A DNA stretch of 64,000 nt. Origin: Nitrospirota bacterium (GTDB lineage Bacteria; Nitrospirota; Nitrospiria; Nitrospirales; Nitrospiraceae). The DNA is taken from NCBI GenBank assembly GCA_040757595.1, contig JBFLWP010000007.1:92748-156747 (forward strand). Direction: 5' to 3'. This document shows, piece after piece, positions 54,700-64,000 of the stretch. How positions within the stretch are numbered: position 1 is the first letter of the stretch; each line of letters starts with the position of its first letter. The notes under the pieces are model-generated. The model saw only the letters and a program-made list of their open reading frames with translations, had not been told where the DNA came from and did not search any database. The translations under genes and the position numbers were made by a program.

Positions 54700-55661
54700 T
54701 CCCCCACATCCAGCGGTTTCCCCAGGCGTCCGTCCTGGTCGTGGGGGACCTGATCCTCGACCATTACGTCTGGGGCAAAGTCAGCCGGATCTCGCCCGAG
54801 GCGCCCGTGCCGGTCGTGCACGTCCATTCGGAGTCGCTCCAGCTCGGGGGCGCGGCCAACGTGTACAACAACATCCTCGCGCTGGGCGGCAAGGCCGACA
54901 TCTGCGGGGTCGTCGGCGCCGATGAGGGAGGCCGGCAGCTCTTGAAGGAGCTGGGCGTCCTGCGGCAGGGACGGGGAGGGGTCGTGATCGACCCGGACCG
55001 GCCCACCACCAGGAAGACCCGGGTGGTCGCCCACAACCAGCAGGTCGTCCGGTACGACGTGGAGCGGCGGTCGGACATCAAGGAGCCGATCCAGCGCCGC
55101 ATCGTCCGGTACGTGGAATCGCGGCTTCGCGAGATCTCCTGCCTGGTCGTCTCCGACTACGCCAAGGGCGTCGTGACGGCCCCGCTCATGGCGGAGCTGA
55201 CCCGGCTGGCATCCCTCCGGCGCATCCCGATCATCGTGGATCCAAAGGTGGAGCACTTCGCCTATTACAAGGGCGTGACGGTCGTGACCCCGAACCACCT
55301 GGAGGCGACCCAGGCGGCCGGCCTGCACGGCGAGGACGATCGGACCATCACGGAGGCGGGCGAGATCATCCGGCAGCGGCTCGGCTGCCGGTCGGTCCTG
55401 ATCACCCGCGGCGAGAAGGGGATGAGCCTGTTCGAGTCCGACGGAGCCAGCCGCCACATCCCGACGGTGGCCCGGCAGGTCTACGACGTGACCGGTGCCG
55501 GCGACACGGTGATCGGCACCCTGGCCCTCGCGCTCGCGACCGGCGCCGCCATGCCGGACGCCGCCGTGCTGGCCAACCACGCGGCGGGGATCGCGGTCGG
55601 CATGGTCGGAACCGCGACGGTCACGGCCGCGCAGCTCACCGAGGCGCTCGCCCATGCCTAG
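54651..55661 (+). CDS. rfaE1: D-glycero-beta-D-manno-heptose-7-phosphate kinase
   Basis: This PfkB-family kinase makes heptose 1,7-bisphosphate for the lipopolysaccharide inner core. The GTG start and first ~16 residues (MSVELNSKLKTQNSKL) come from a word-palindrome; the conserved fold begins only at HIQRFPQASVLVVGDLILDH. Further motifs are RISPEAPVPVVHV, LQLGGAANVYNNILALGG and the catalytic VYDVTGAGDTVIGTLALAL. It is the kinase domain alone, without the HldE nucleotidyltransferase domain, so an rfaE2 should exist elsewhere. Its last 8 nt overlap kdsB. Confidence 0.92.
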   Translation: MSVELNSKLKTQNSKLIPHIQRFPQASVLVVGDLILDHYVWGKVSRISPEAPVPVVHVHSESLQLGGAANVYNNILALGGKADICGVVGADEGGRQLLKELGVLRQGRGGVVIDPDRPTTRKTRVVAHNQQVVRYDVERRSDIKEPIQRRIVRYVESRLREISCLVVSDYAKGVVTAPLMAELTRLASLRRIPIIVDPKVEHFAYYKGVTVVTPNHLEATQAAGLHGEDDRTITEAGEIIRQRLGCRSVLITRGEKGMSLFESDGASRHIPTVARQVYDVTGAGDTVIGTLALALATGAAMPDAAVLANHAAGIAVGMVGTATVTAAQLTEALAHA

Positions 55662-56415
55662 CAGGCCGTTGGTCACGGTCGTGATTCCGGCGCGGCACGG
55701 CTCCTCGCGGTTTCCCGGCAAGCCGCTGGTCCGGCTCCTCGACAAGCCCCTGATCCAGCACGTCTACGAGCGGGCGCAGAGCGCCCGGTGCGTCGACCGG
55801 GTTCTCATCGCGACCGACGATCCCCGCATCGCGGAAGCCGTGACGGCCTTCGGAGGCGCCGTGGTCCTGACCGGGGAGCCCTACCGGACCGGGACGGATC
55901 GGGTGGCGGGCGTGGCCCGGAAGCTGGACGGGGAGGTCTTCGTCAACCTGCAGGGGGACGAGATCGCGCTGGACTCAGGCCTGTTCGAGGACCTCGTGCT
56001 CCCGTTCCTGGAGAGTGGGGCGGGGATGGGCACGTTGAAGCGCCGGCTGACCGCGGCGGAAGAGATCCGGAACCCGGCCATCGTGAAGGTCGTGACGGAC
56101 GAGCGGGGCGACGCCCTGTATTTTTCGCGCGCGCCGATTCCCTATGAGCGGGACCAGCCGGAGGGCGTCGGCTCCAACGGGTTGCATTCCATCCATCTCG
56201 GCATTTACATTTACACGCGTGACACGCTGTTCCGGTTCGCGTCGCTGCCGACCGGCCGCCTGGAAGACGCGGAGAAGCTCGAGCAGCTCCGCGCGCTCGA
56301 GCACGGCATTCGCATCCGGGTGTGGGAGACGGCCCACCCCTCGCTGCGGATCGACACGCCGGCCGATCTGGAGGAGGCCGCCGGGGTCCTCAAACGGCTG
56401 GCACCCTGCCCATGA
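55654..56415 (+). CDS. kdsB: CMP-KDO synthetase (3-deoxy-manno-octulosonate cytidylyltransferase)
   Basis: KdsB activates KDO with CTP to CMP-KDO for lipid A assembly. The 253-residue protein has VVIPARHGSSRFPGKPLVRL at its N-terminus (nucleotide loop), LIATDDPRIAEAVTAFGG, TGTDRVAGVARKLDGEVFVN, NLQGDEIAL and the late SIHLGIYIYTRDTLFRF. It overlaps rfaE1 by 8 nt and precedes pyrG, which makes its CTP substrate. Confidence 0.96.
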   Translation: MPSRPLVTVVIPARHGSSRFPGKPLVRLLDKPLIQHVYERAQSARCVDRVLIATDDPRIAEAVTAFGGAVVLTGEPYRTGTDRVAGVARKLDGEVFVNLQGDEIALDSGLFEDLVLPFLESGAGMGTLKRRLTAAEEIRNPAIVKVVTDERGDALYFSRAPIPYERDQPEGVGSNGLHSIHLGIYIYTRDTLFRFASLPTGRLEDAEKLEQLRALEHGIRIRVWETAHPSLRIDTPADLEEAAGVLKRLAPCP

Positions 56416-56430
56416 TCGCCGGGATCGTGA

Positions 56431-58095
<1,665 letters not shown>

Positions 58096-58098
58096 TGA

Positions 58099-58174
58099 GG
58101 GCGTGTTGCGTGATTCGTGAAGCGTCGTTCGTGAGCGAAGACGAGAGACGCTTCACGAGAGACGAGGGACGAGG
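58099..58174. repeat. Word-palindrome (word ~CGTGAAGCGTC) between pyrG and kdsA
   Basis: The left arm has GTGATTCGTGAAGCGTCGTT. The right arm has GACGCTTCACGAGAGACGAG. The inner inverted core CGTGAAGCGTC / GACGCTTCACG is perfect. The ATG of kdsA begins right after the right arm, whose GAGGGACGAGG probably serves as its ribosome-binding site. Confidence 0.7.
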
Positions 58175-58176
58175 CT

Positions 58177-59016
58177 ATGCTGCACGAAGTTGACCTGGGC
58201 CCGTTCAAAGTCGGGGCTGCCCACCGCCACTTCCTGATCGCCGGCCCCTGCGTGCTCGAGAGCGAGCGGCTCGCCCTCGAGACCGCCGGGCGGATCGCCG
58301 AGATCACCCGCGCGCTCGGCATGCCCTACGTCTTCAAGTCCTCCTACGACAAGGCCAACCGGAGCTCGATCGCGTCCTTCCGGGGGCCGGGCCTCGAGCC
58401 GGGCCTCGCCCTGCTGCGGAAGATCCGGGAGGAGGTGGGGGTGCCGGTGCTCACGGACGTCCACACGGCGGAGGAAGCCGCCCAGGCAAGCGAGGTCGTG
58501 GACGTGCTCCAGATCCCGGCCTTCCTCTGCCGGCAGACCGACCTGCTCATCGCCGCGGCCAAGACCGGCCGCGCCGTGAACGTGAAGAAGGGCCAGTTCC
58601 TGTCCCCCTGGGAGATGGGCAACGTCGTCCAGAAGCTGGAAGAGAGCGGCACCACCCGGATTCTCCTGACCGAGCGGGGCGCCTCGTTCGGCTACAACAA
58701 CCTCGTCGTGGACATGCGCTCGTTCCCGGTCATGCGGAGCTTCGGCTACCCGGTCGTCTTCGACGCCACGCACAGCGTGCAACTGCCGGGCGGGGCGGGG
58801 ACCAAGTCCTCCGGGCAGCGGGAGTTCATCGGGCCGCTGGCGAGCGCCGCGGCCGCCGCGGGCTGCGACGGCTTCTTCATGGAAGTGCATCCCGATCCTG
58901 ATCAAGCCCTGTCCGACGGGCCGAACATGGTCCCGCTCCACCAACTGAAGCCTCTCCTGGAACGGCTGCTCCGGATCTGCGCCGCGGCGGGGAAGGGGCC
59001 GGAGGGAGCCGCATGA
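58177..59016 (+). CDS. kdsA: KDO-8-phosphate synthase
   Basis: KdsA condenses arabinose-5-phosphate with phosphoenolpyruvate to KDO-8-phosphate. The 279-residue protein shows [60 protein letters not shown] and [20 protein letters not shown]. It ends with [20 protein letters not shown] and [20 protein letters not shown]. The cysteine in FLCRQ is not itself diagnostic of metal use. Its stop overlaps the kdsD start by 4 nt. Confidence 0.97.
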   Translation: MLHEVDLGPFKVGAAHRHFLIAGPCVLESERLALETAGRIAEITRALGMPYVFKSSYDKANRSSIASFRGPGLEPGLALLRKIREEVGVPVLTDVHTAEEAAQASEVVDVLQIPAFLCRQTDLLIAAAKTGRAVNVKKGQFLSPWEMGNVVQKLEESGTTRILLTERGASFGYNNLVVDMRSFPVMRSFGYPVVFDATHSVQLPGGAGTKSSGQREFIGPLASAAAAAGCDGFFMEVHPDPDQALSDGPNMVPLHQLKPLLERLLRICAAAGKGPEGAA

Positions 59017-59972
59017 GCGTCGAGCACGGGAAGCGGGTGCTGGAGATCGAAGCCCGGGCGATCGCCGGCCTGATCGGCCGCCTGGACGACCGGTTCACCA
59101 AGGCCGTCGCGGCGCTCCACGACTGCGCCGGCAAGGTGGTGGTCTCGGGGATGGGGAAATCCGGCCTCATCGGCCAGAAGATCGCGGCCACCCTCGCGAG
59201 CACGGGCACGCCGGCCTTCTTCCTGCATCCGGCTGAAGGCATCCACGGAGACCTGGGGATGCTGGCGCGCCGCGACGTGCTGCTGGCCATCTCCAACAGC
59301 GGGGAGACCGAGGAGATCCTCAAGCTCCTCCCGTTCGTCAAGCGGCTGAACGTCCCCGTGATCGCGCTGACCGGCCGGGTCCAGTCCACCCTGGCGAAGA
59401 ACAGCGACGTGGTGCTGGACGTCTCGGTGAGCGAGGAGGCCTGTCCCATGGGCTTGGCCCCGACCGCCAGCACGACCGCCACGCTGGCCATGGGGGACGC
59501 CCTCGCGATCGCGCTCCTCCAGAAGCGCGGCTTCAAGGAGGAGGACTTCGCCCAATTCCATCCCGGCGGCACCCTCGGCCGACGCCTGCTGCTCAAGGTC
59601 CGCGACCTCATGCACCAGGGACCGGCGGTCCCGCTGGTGCCCGAGCAGGCCTCCGCCAGGGACGCGATCCTGGAGATGACGGGCAAGAAGCTGGGTATGA
59701 CCACGGTCGTGGACGCGTCCGGACGGCTCCTGGGCGTGATCACGGACGGGGACCTGCGGCGGATCCTCGAACGGGGAGTGGACGTGGCCGTCGCCAAAGC
59801 CGGGGAGCTGGCAACCAGGCGTCCCAAGACGATCGGCCCGGACGAGCTGGCCGCCCGCGCGGTCCAGATCATGGAGCAACATTCGATCACCTCGCTCGTG
59901 GTGGTGGAAGAAAACCGCCGCATCGCCGGCGTCATCCACCTGCACGACCTGCTGAAAAGCGGCATCGTCTGA
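59013..59972 (+). CDS. kdsD: Arabinose-5-phosphate isomerase
   Basis: KdsD turns ribulose-5-phosphate into arabinose-5-phosphate, the precursor for KdsA next door. The N-terminal SIS domain has [39 protein letters not shown] and [20 protein letters not shown]. Two CBS domains follow from about residue 200 ([33 protein letters not shown] at the end). It overlaps kdsA by 4 nt. The KDO-8-P phosphatase gene kdsC, often next in such clusters, is not here; pgsA follows instead. Confidence 0.95.
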   Translation: MSVEHGKRVLEIEARAIAGLIGRLDDRFTKAVAALHDCAGKVVVSGMGKSGLIGQKIAATLASTGTPAFFLHPAEGIHGDLGMLARRDVLLAISNSGETEEILKLLPFVKRLNVPVIALTGRVQSTLAKNSDVVLDVSVSEEACPMGLAPTASTTATLAMGDALAIALLQKRGFKEEDFAQFHPGGTLGRRLLLKVRDLMHQGPAVPLVPEQASARDAILEMTGKKLGMTTVVDASGRLLGVITDGDLRRILERGVDVAVAKAGELATRRPKTIGPDELAARAVQIMEQHSITSLVVVEENRRIAGVIHLHDLLKSGIV

Positions 59973-59996
59973 ATCGAACCGAACCGGACGGGCGTC

Positions 59997-60629
59997 ATGC
60001 GGATCACGGATGCGGTCAAGCAGCCGCCGGCGGTCGGAGCGGCAGGTCCTGAGGCCAAGGAATCGCGCCTGACCCTGGCCAACCTGCTGACCTTCGCCCG
60101 CATCCTGCTGATCCCGGTCTTCGTCCTCCTCTTCATCAACCCGACCCCGGAGCGGTCCCTGGCGGCGGCGATGGTCTTCGTCGTGGCCGCCGTGACCGAC
60201 CTGCTGGACGGGTACATCGCCCGGCGGCGGGGGGAGATCACCCGGCTCGGCCGGCTGCTGGATCCGATCGCCGACAAGCTGCTGGTCCTCTCCGGCTTGA
60301 TCCTGCTCGTGCAATTCGACCGGGTGATCGCGCTGGTCGCGATCCTGATCATCGCCCGCGAGGTGGCGGTCACGGGCATCCGGGCCATCGCGGCGGCGGA
60401 CGGGGTGGTGCTCTCCTCGGAGACGATCGGCAAGTGGAAGATGGCCCTGCAGGTCGTCGCCGTCGTCCTGCTGATCCTGGACGACGGGCGGGGGGGGCTG
60501 GTGCCCGTCTCGTGGAACCTCCATCCGCTGGGGACCGGCCTGCTGTACCTGGCCCTGGGGCTGGCGTTGGTGTCCGGCGGCCGCATCCTCATGAGCTTCT
60601 GGCGTGAGGTCGCGATCAAGAAGCTCTAG
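59997..60629 (+). CDS. pgsA: CDP-diacylglycerol-glycerol-3-phosphate 3-phosphatidyltransferase
   Basis: PgsA makes phosphatidylglycerol phosphate at the inner membrane. The 210-residue protein has the CDP-alcohol phosphatidyltransferase signature D-G-x2-A-R-x8-G-x3-D-x3-D (DGYIARRRGEITRLGRLLDP, then IAD). Membrane segments include LTLANLLTFARILLIPVFVL and ALVAILIIAREVAVTGI. A 25-residue polar N-terminus is longer than usual. It is followed by plsY, the acyltransferase that supplies lysophosphatidic acid, so the pair serves phospholipid synthesis. Confidence 0.92.
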   Translation: MRITDAVKQPPAVGAAGPEAKESRLTLANLLTFARILLIPVFVLLFINPTPERSLAAAMVFVVAAVTDLLDGYIARRRGEITRLGRLLDPIADKLLVLSGLILLVQFDRVIALVAILIIAREVAVTGIRAIAAADGVVLSSETIGKWKMALQVVAVVLLILDDGRGGLVPVSWNLHPLGTGLLYLALGLALVSGGRILMSFWREVAIKKL

Positions 60630-60647
60630 CGATTCTTGAACGATTCC

Positions 60648-61256
60648 ATGACCCCATCCGGCTGGCTGCCGATCGTCCTGGCCCTCGCCGGCTATCTTCT
60701 GGGCTCGATCCCGTTCGGCGTGATCGTGGCCAAGGGACTAGGCACCGTGGACCCGCGCACGGCCGGCAGCCGGAACATCGGGTTTACCAACGTCCTCCGG
60801 GTCTGCGGCAAGAAGGCCGGCGTCCTGACTCTGCTCGGAGACGTGGGAAAGGGCTGGCTCCCGGCCTGGGCTGCGGGCGCACTGCTGAATCAGGAGGCCG
60901 CGATCATGGCGGTCGCCCTGGCTCCCATCCTGGGGCACCTGTTCCCGCTGTTCTTAGGATTCCGCGGCGGCAAGGGGGTGGCGACGGCCCTCGGTTCGGT
61001 GCTCGGCCTGGTTCCCTGGCTGGGCGGGCTGCTACTCCTGACCTGGCTGGTTGTCGCCGGCCTCTGGCGCTATTCGTCCGGGGCAGCCTTGATGGCGTTC
61101 AGCCTGCTGCCCTTGGCCTCCTTAGCCTCGGGACAGAGCCGGGGGTTCCAGGTGTTCACGTGGATCGTGGCTGGGCTGATCATCCTGCGGCACCAAGGGA
61201 ATATCGTGAGGCTGTGGCAGGGTACGGAGCCAAGGATCGGCCAACATACGAGTTAA
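60648..61256 (+). CDS. plsY: Acyl-phosphate:glycerol-3-phosphate acyltransferase
   Basis: PlsY moves an acyl chain from acyl phosphate to glycerol-3-phosphate in the inner membrane. I prefer the ATG at 60648 over a TTG at 60636. The family motifs are GYLLGSIPFGVIVAKG, DPRTAGSRNIGFTNVLRV, GKKAGVLTLLGDVGKGWLPA and HLFPLFLGFRGGKGVATALG, in order. Five membrane helices are visible in the 202-residue sequence. A plsX gene to make the acyl phosphate is not in the window. Confidence 0.96.
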   Translation: MTPSGWLPIVLALAGYLLGSIPFGVIVAKGLGTVDPRTAGSRNIGFTNVLRVCGKKAGVLTLLGDVGKGWLPAWAAGALLNQEAAIMAVALAPILGHLFPLFLGFRGGKGVATALGSVLGLVPWLGGLLLLTWLVVAGLWRYSSGAALMAFSLLPLASLASGQSRGFQVFTWIVAGLIILRHQGNIVRLWQGTEPRIGQHTS

Positions 61257-61313
61257 CATAATCGTTCTTATCCGACATTTATTGAACCATCAACCCCGGT
61301 TAAGCGAGCTGCT

Positions 61314-61931
61314 ATGGCTGCCGAATTCCTCCAGCGCGTCCGCAAGGAGCTGACCCTCACCCTCACGGGGCTCCACGAGTCTGTCCTGGCTGTCTCGGAG
61401 CGGGTCAACCGCAAGGTGCAGACCTTGAAGCTCCACTGGAAGGCCGCAACGATCAGCCGGCAGATTGACGACCTGCACCGTGAAGCCGGCACCGTCCTGG
61501 CCGACCGGCTGGCCCCGGACGTGACGCCGGCCCAAGCCGACCAGGACCCGTCCCCGACGCTGGCTGCGGCGTCCTCGCGGCTCCGGCTCCTCAAGGGCGA
61601 GTTGGCACAGGTCGAGGCCCTGATCCGGGAACTGGAAGCCGAAAGCCTCCAGGAGGAGCTCCTCCTGCTGCAACGGGACCTCTTCACCCGGTCGGCCACC
61701 ATTGAGCGGATCGCCGTGCCGCAAGGTTCGCCGGTCGTCGGCCAGCCGGCCGGGCACCTGGGCTTGCCGCCGGACGTCCGTCTGGTGGCCGTGCTGCGGG
61801 GGCCGGCCCTGCTCACGGCGGCCGAGAGCGTCGTCCTCCGAACCGGCGACATCGTCGTCCTGCTCGGGCCGCGCGGCGAGATGCCGGCCGCCCGGTCCCT
61901 GTTTTCCGAGAAACAGCGTATCCGAGCCTGA
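61314..61931 (+). CDS. Coiled-coil protein with TrkA-C (RCK_C) domain
   Basis: The N-terminal 135 residues are long amphipathic helices (RLRLLKGELAQVEALIRELE), probably a coiled coil. The C-terminal 70 residues look like a TrkA-C/RCK_C ligand-binding domain: TIERIAVPQGSPVVGQPAGH, VRLVAVLRGPALLTAAESVV and LRTGDIVVLLGP, with the last strand typical. RCK_C domains gate ion transporters or sense nucleotides. No channel is adjacent. It may regulate a transporter encoded elsewhere; this is inference. Confidence 0.7.
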   Translation: MAAEFLQRVRKELTLTLTGLHESVLAVSERVNRKVQTLKLHWKAATISRQIDDLHREAGTVLADRLAPDVTPAQADQDPSPTLAAASSRLRLLKGELAQVEALIRELEAESLQEELLLLQRDLFTRSATIERIAVPQGSPVVGQPAGHLGLPPDVRLVAVLRGPALLTAAESVVLRTGDIVVLLGPRGEMPAARSLFSEKQRIRA

Positions 61932-61999
61932 TACAATAACGGTAGACGGTCGCCTGGCCTCGTCACTCCCGCTCGGTCGGGAACAACGGAGCGTCCACC

Positions 62000-63397
62000 A
62001 TGGAGATTCGATCCGCATCGGTCCGCCTGTTCGTCTCGGTCTGGTCCGTCCTCGTCCTGTCCCTGCCCTGGGCCGCACCCGCGGCCGGCGCGCCGGCGCC
62101 GCCGACCGAGAGCGGCGGCCTCCGCCTGCTCGAGGAGTTCCAGAGCGTCATCACGGATCTCGCCGAGCGGGTGAAGCCGTCGGTCGTCAACATCCTCCCC
62201 GTCCAGGGTCCGGGCCGGTCGAAGGACGCCCCGCGCGAGCGCCAGCCGAATTCCCCGGGGACCGGCTCGGGCGTCATCGTCGATCCGCACGGGTACATCA
62301 TGACGAACAACCACGTGGTGGGCGACGCCGGCGAAGTGGAAGTCCGCCTCTCGGACAAGACCAAGTTCGTCGCGCAGGTGGTCGGCAAGGACCCGGACAC
62401 GGACCTCGCGGTCCTGAAGGTCGCCACCGACCGGACCCTCCCCGCCGCCGCGTTCGGCGATTCGGCCTCCGTGAAGGTCGGCCAGTGGGTGCTGGCGGTG
62501 GGCAACCCGTTCGGCCTGGACCGGACCGTGACGCTGGGAGTCGTGAGCGGGATCGGGCGGGAGAACATGAACCTCTCCCGCTACGAGAATTTCATCCAGA
62601 CGGACGCCTCCATCAATCCCGGCAACTCGGGCGGGCCGCTGTTCAACATCCGCGGCGAGGTCGTCGGGATCAACACGGCGATCATCAACTTCGCCCAGGG
62701 CATCGGCTTCGCGATCCCGTCGAACATGGCCAAGCAGGTCTATCAGCAACTGGTGTCGCGCGGCAAGGTGATCCGCGGCTGGCTGGGGGTCGGGATTCAG
62801 CCGGTGACGGCGGAGCTGGCCAGCAAGTTCGGAGGGACCGAGGGCGAAGGGGTGCTGGTCAACGAGGTGTTCGAGAACGATCCGGCGGCCCGGGCCGGGA
62901 TCAAGCCGGGCGACATCATCACGAAGGTGGACGGGAAGCTGGTGGACACGCCCAACGCCCTGTCCCGGCTGATCGCCCAGCTCGAGCCGGGGGCGACCGC
63001 GTCGGTCGAGGTGATCCGAGACAGCCAGCGCCTGACCCTGTCGGTTTCCCTGGCCGAGCGGCGCGAGAACCCGGTGGTCGCCTCGCTCCCCCCGGCCTCC
63101 CGCTCGGAGGTCAAGCTGGGCCTGGACGTCCAGGACCTGACGGCGGAGCTGGCGGAGAAGTTCAAGCTGAAGGACACGAAGGGGGTCCTGATCACGAAGG
63201 TGGACCGGGGGAGCATCGCGGAGGCCGAAGGGCTGCGGGAGGGCGACCTCATCAAGGAGGTCAACCGGATCGAGGTCGCGACGGTGAACGAGTTCACCGA
63301 GCAGGTGAAGCGGGTCAAGCGCGGCGAGACGGTGCTGCTGCGGGTGCTGCGGGAGGCCCGCGCCTTCTACGTGGTGCTGAAACCCAGCGAGAAGTAA
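62000..63397 (+). CDS. htrA: DegP/HtrA-type periplasmic serine protease
   Basis: The Do-family protease and chaperone removes misfolded envelope proteins. A signal peptide (residues 1-30, PWAAPAAGA) is followed by a trypsin-like domain with His105 (MTNNHVVGDAG), Asp135 (DPDTDLAVLKV) and Ser210 (SINPGNSGGPLFN). Two PDZ domains follow: VIRGWLGVGIQPVTAELASK, then VKLGLDVQDLTAELAEKFKL. The 465-residue length is typical. Its 3' end overlaps the antisense antitoxin gene by 31 nt. Confidence 0.96.
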   Translation: MEIRSASVRLFVSVWSVLVLSLPWAAPAAGAPAPPTESGGLRLLEEFQSVITDLAERVKPSVVNILPVQGPGRSKDAPRERQPNSPGTGSGVIVDPHGYIMTNNHVVGDAGEVEVRLSDKTKFVAQVVGKDPDTDLAVLKVATDRTLPAAAFGDSASVKVGQWVLAVGNPFGLDRTVTLGVVSGIGRENMNLSRYENFIQTDASINPGNSGGPLFNIRGEVVGINTAIINFAQGIGFAIPSNMAKQVYQQLVSRGKVIRGWLGVGIQPVTAELASKFGGTEGEGVLVNEVFENDPAARAGIKPGDIITKVDGKLVDTPNALSRLIAQLEPGATASVEVIRDSQRLTLSVSLAERRENPVVASLPPASRSEVKLGLDVQDLTAELAEKFKLKDTKGVLITKVDRGSIAEAEGLREGDLIKEVNRIEVATVNEFTEQVKRVKRGETVLLRVLREARAFYVVLKPSEK

Positions 63398-63702
63398 GAA
63401 GCGCGGCTGACGAAAAAGAGCCGCCACGCACTCTTGTGACCGAACACCGCCTCATGAGAAATCCATTTCCCCGCTTTGGCCTGTTTCATCGCACGCCGTA
63501 GGGCCCGCATGGTTTTCTGATTGCTCAGGATTTCGATCGTCTCCATGAACCCCTCGAACTGATCCATGCTCAGCAACACGGCAGCCGGCCCCCCGTCACG
63601 AGTGATCACGACAATCTCCTGACGCGACTTCAGACCGCGAATCAGCCCCAGCAGCTTGTTTTTCGCTTCCGTCACGGAGATGAACCGGTCTACCTTTAGC
63701 AT
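63367..63702 (-). CDS. Phd/YefM-type antitoxin without a visible toxin
   Basis: Phd/YefM antitoxins bind DNA through the N-terminus and neutralise a toxin with the C-terminus. The start MLKVDRFISVTEAKNKLLGL and the VITRDGGPAAVLLSMDQFEG core are clear. Family members usually end near the helix ALRRAMKQAKAGKWISHEAV; here about 20 extra residues run antisense into the htrA 3' end. A toxin gene would normally follow at lower coordinates, but that space is htrA. It is therefore an orphan or remnant beside an insertion sequence. Confidence 0.75.
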   Translation of the reverse strand: MLKVDRFISVTEAKNKLLGLIRGLKSRQEIVVITRDGGPAAVLLSMDQFEGFMETIEILSNQKTMRALRRAMKQAKAGKWISHEAVFGHKSAWRLFFVSRASYFSLGFSTT

Positions 63703-63723
63703 CGAGACCGTCTATCTAGCCGC

Positions 63724-64000
63724 TGTACTGCCCCACCTCATTTTGGACAGGTCGTTTCGTGTTTTTGACTCTCCAGTCCGCATAGAACGCCGGCCGGTGA
63801 CTGCATTCCGAGCGCACTGTGCGGCGCCTGCTGGTTGTAATGGTCGATCCACACGGGGATCTGCTGTCCCACTGTCTCGAATGTCTCCAAGCAGGCCTGG
63901 TACACGTAATCCCGCTTGAAGCTGCCGAAGAACGCCTCGGCCAGGCCGTTTGACTCCGGACTCCGTCGGGGTGTGTGGCAGGGGATCAATCCCATGGCCC
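63724..64000 (-). mobile_element. IS3-family insertion sequence, right end (element continues past window)
   Basis: The element edge appears to be the TGTACTGCCCCACCTCATTT sequence starting at 63724, matching the TG-started inverted repeats of IS3-group elements. The transposase frame starts 14 nt inside it. The other end lies beyond the window. Confidence 0.7.
63738..64000 (-). CDS. IS3-family transposase OrfB, C-terminal part
   Basis: The frame is open at the window edge, so the N-terminal part is outside. Visible are the segment with the third catalytic acid of the DDE triad, TPRRSPESNGLAEAFFGSFK, then RDYVYQACLETFETVGQQIP and the typical WIDHYNQQAPHSALGMQSPA ending. It belongs to the integrase-like rve domain of IS3/IS2-group transposases. 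Whether the complete transposase is intact cannot be seen. Confidence 0.9.
   Translation of the reverse strand, partial: AMGLIPCHTPRRSPESNGLAEAFFGSFKRDYVYQACLETFETVGQQIPVWIDHYNQQAPHSALGMQSPAGVLCGLESQKHETTCPK

Noticed and set aside
61900..61999. Promoter for the DegP-type gene based on TACAAT at 61932.
   Set aside because: The -35 position at the right distance does not resemble TTGACA, so I do not list it.

Overview
This is a 64 kb stretch of a GC-rich chromosome from a diderm (Gram-negative-type) bacterium. The evidence for two membranes is a KDO/heptose lipopolysaccharide block, an RND efflux pump with its own outer-membrane channel, several lipoproteins, a DegP-type protease and an LpoB-like lipoprotein. 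Gene content and style suggest a Nitrospira-like member of the Nitrospirota: a full-length OPT transporter, a keto-acid decarboxylase, caspase-fold lipoproteins, a pyr cluster interleaved with proteases, and short-word palindromes between genes. That placement is inference; no rRNA gene is present to test it.

Layout. 1-5.5 kb: an esterase cut by the window edge, an MFS transporter, a 40-residue membrane peptide directly ahead of riboflavin synthase, an IPT/TIG-domain secreted protein and acetyl-CoA synthetase. 5.5-12.2 kb: a caspase-fold/TPR protein that has lost its catalytic cysteine, then a tightly overlapping operon of four lipoproteins (LPP20, LpoB-like, TPR, LPP20), then a PIN-domain toxin-antitoxin pair. 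12.2-23.1 kb: two paralogous HEAT-repeat proteins flanking proC and a TPP-dependent decarboxylase, then an OPT transporter, an XRE regulator, a SpoU-type rRNA methyltransferase and a PAS-GGDEF-EAL protein. 23.4-29.6 kb: a four-gene efflux operon in which the RND pump is split into two overlapping ORFs. 29.9-31.5 kb: tRNA-Phe and proA. 31.5-34.2 kb: an unrecognised 599-residue protein and an HDOD protein. 34.2-45.8 kb: pyrR-pyrB-pyrC-(DUF4149)-carA-sppA-M48 peptidase-carB-greA-SAM hydrolase, headed by a recognisable PyrR attenuator. 45.8-52 kb: an intact caspase lipoprotein, polyphosphate glucokinase, a GH15 glucoamylase and bioA. 52-63.4 kb: lepA-lepB, then rfaE1-kdsB-pyrG-kdsA-kdsD (heptose/KDO supply plus the CTP it needs), pgsA, plsY, a TrkA-C protein and a DegP-type protease. 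63.4-64 kb: a Phd-type antitoxin without a toxin and the end of an IS3-family element.

Two repeat systems stand out. The first is a MITE-like element of 150-163 bp with 16-bp terminal inverted repeats, present twice (12694-12843 and 47460-47622); one copy forms the apparent start of a gene. The second is a class of intergenic palindromes about 65-125 bp long. Each is built from iterations of its own short word, so their architecture is shared but their sequence is not. At least ten are clear here. One arm type occurs in frame inside carB, one supplies the apparent N-terminus of RfaE1 and one contains the stop codon of the OPT transporter.

Promoters of the TTGACA-17-TATAAT type can be read before several genes. 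Some place the predicted transcription start at or within about 11 nt of the start codon (proC, the XRE regulator, lepA), which suggests leaderless or nearly leaderless mRNAs.
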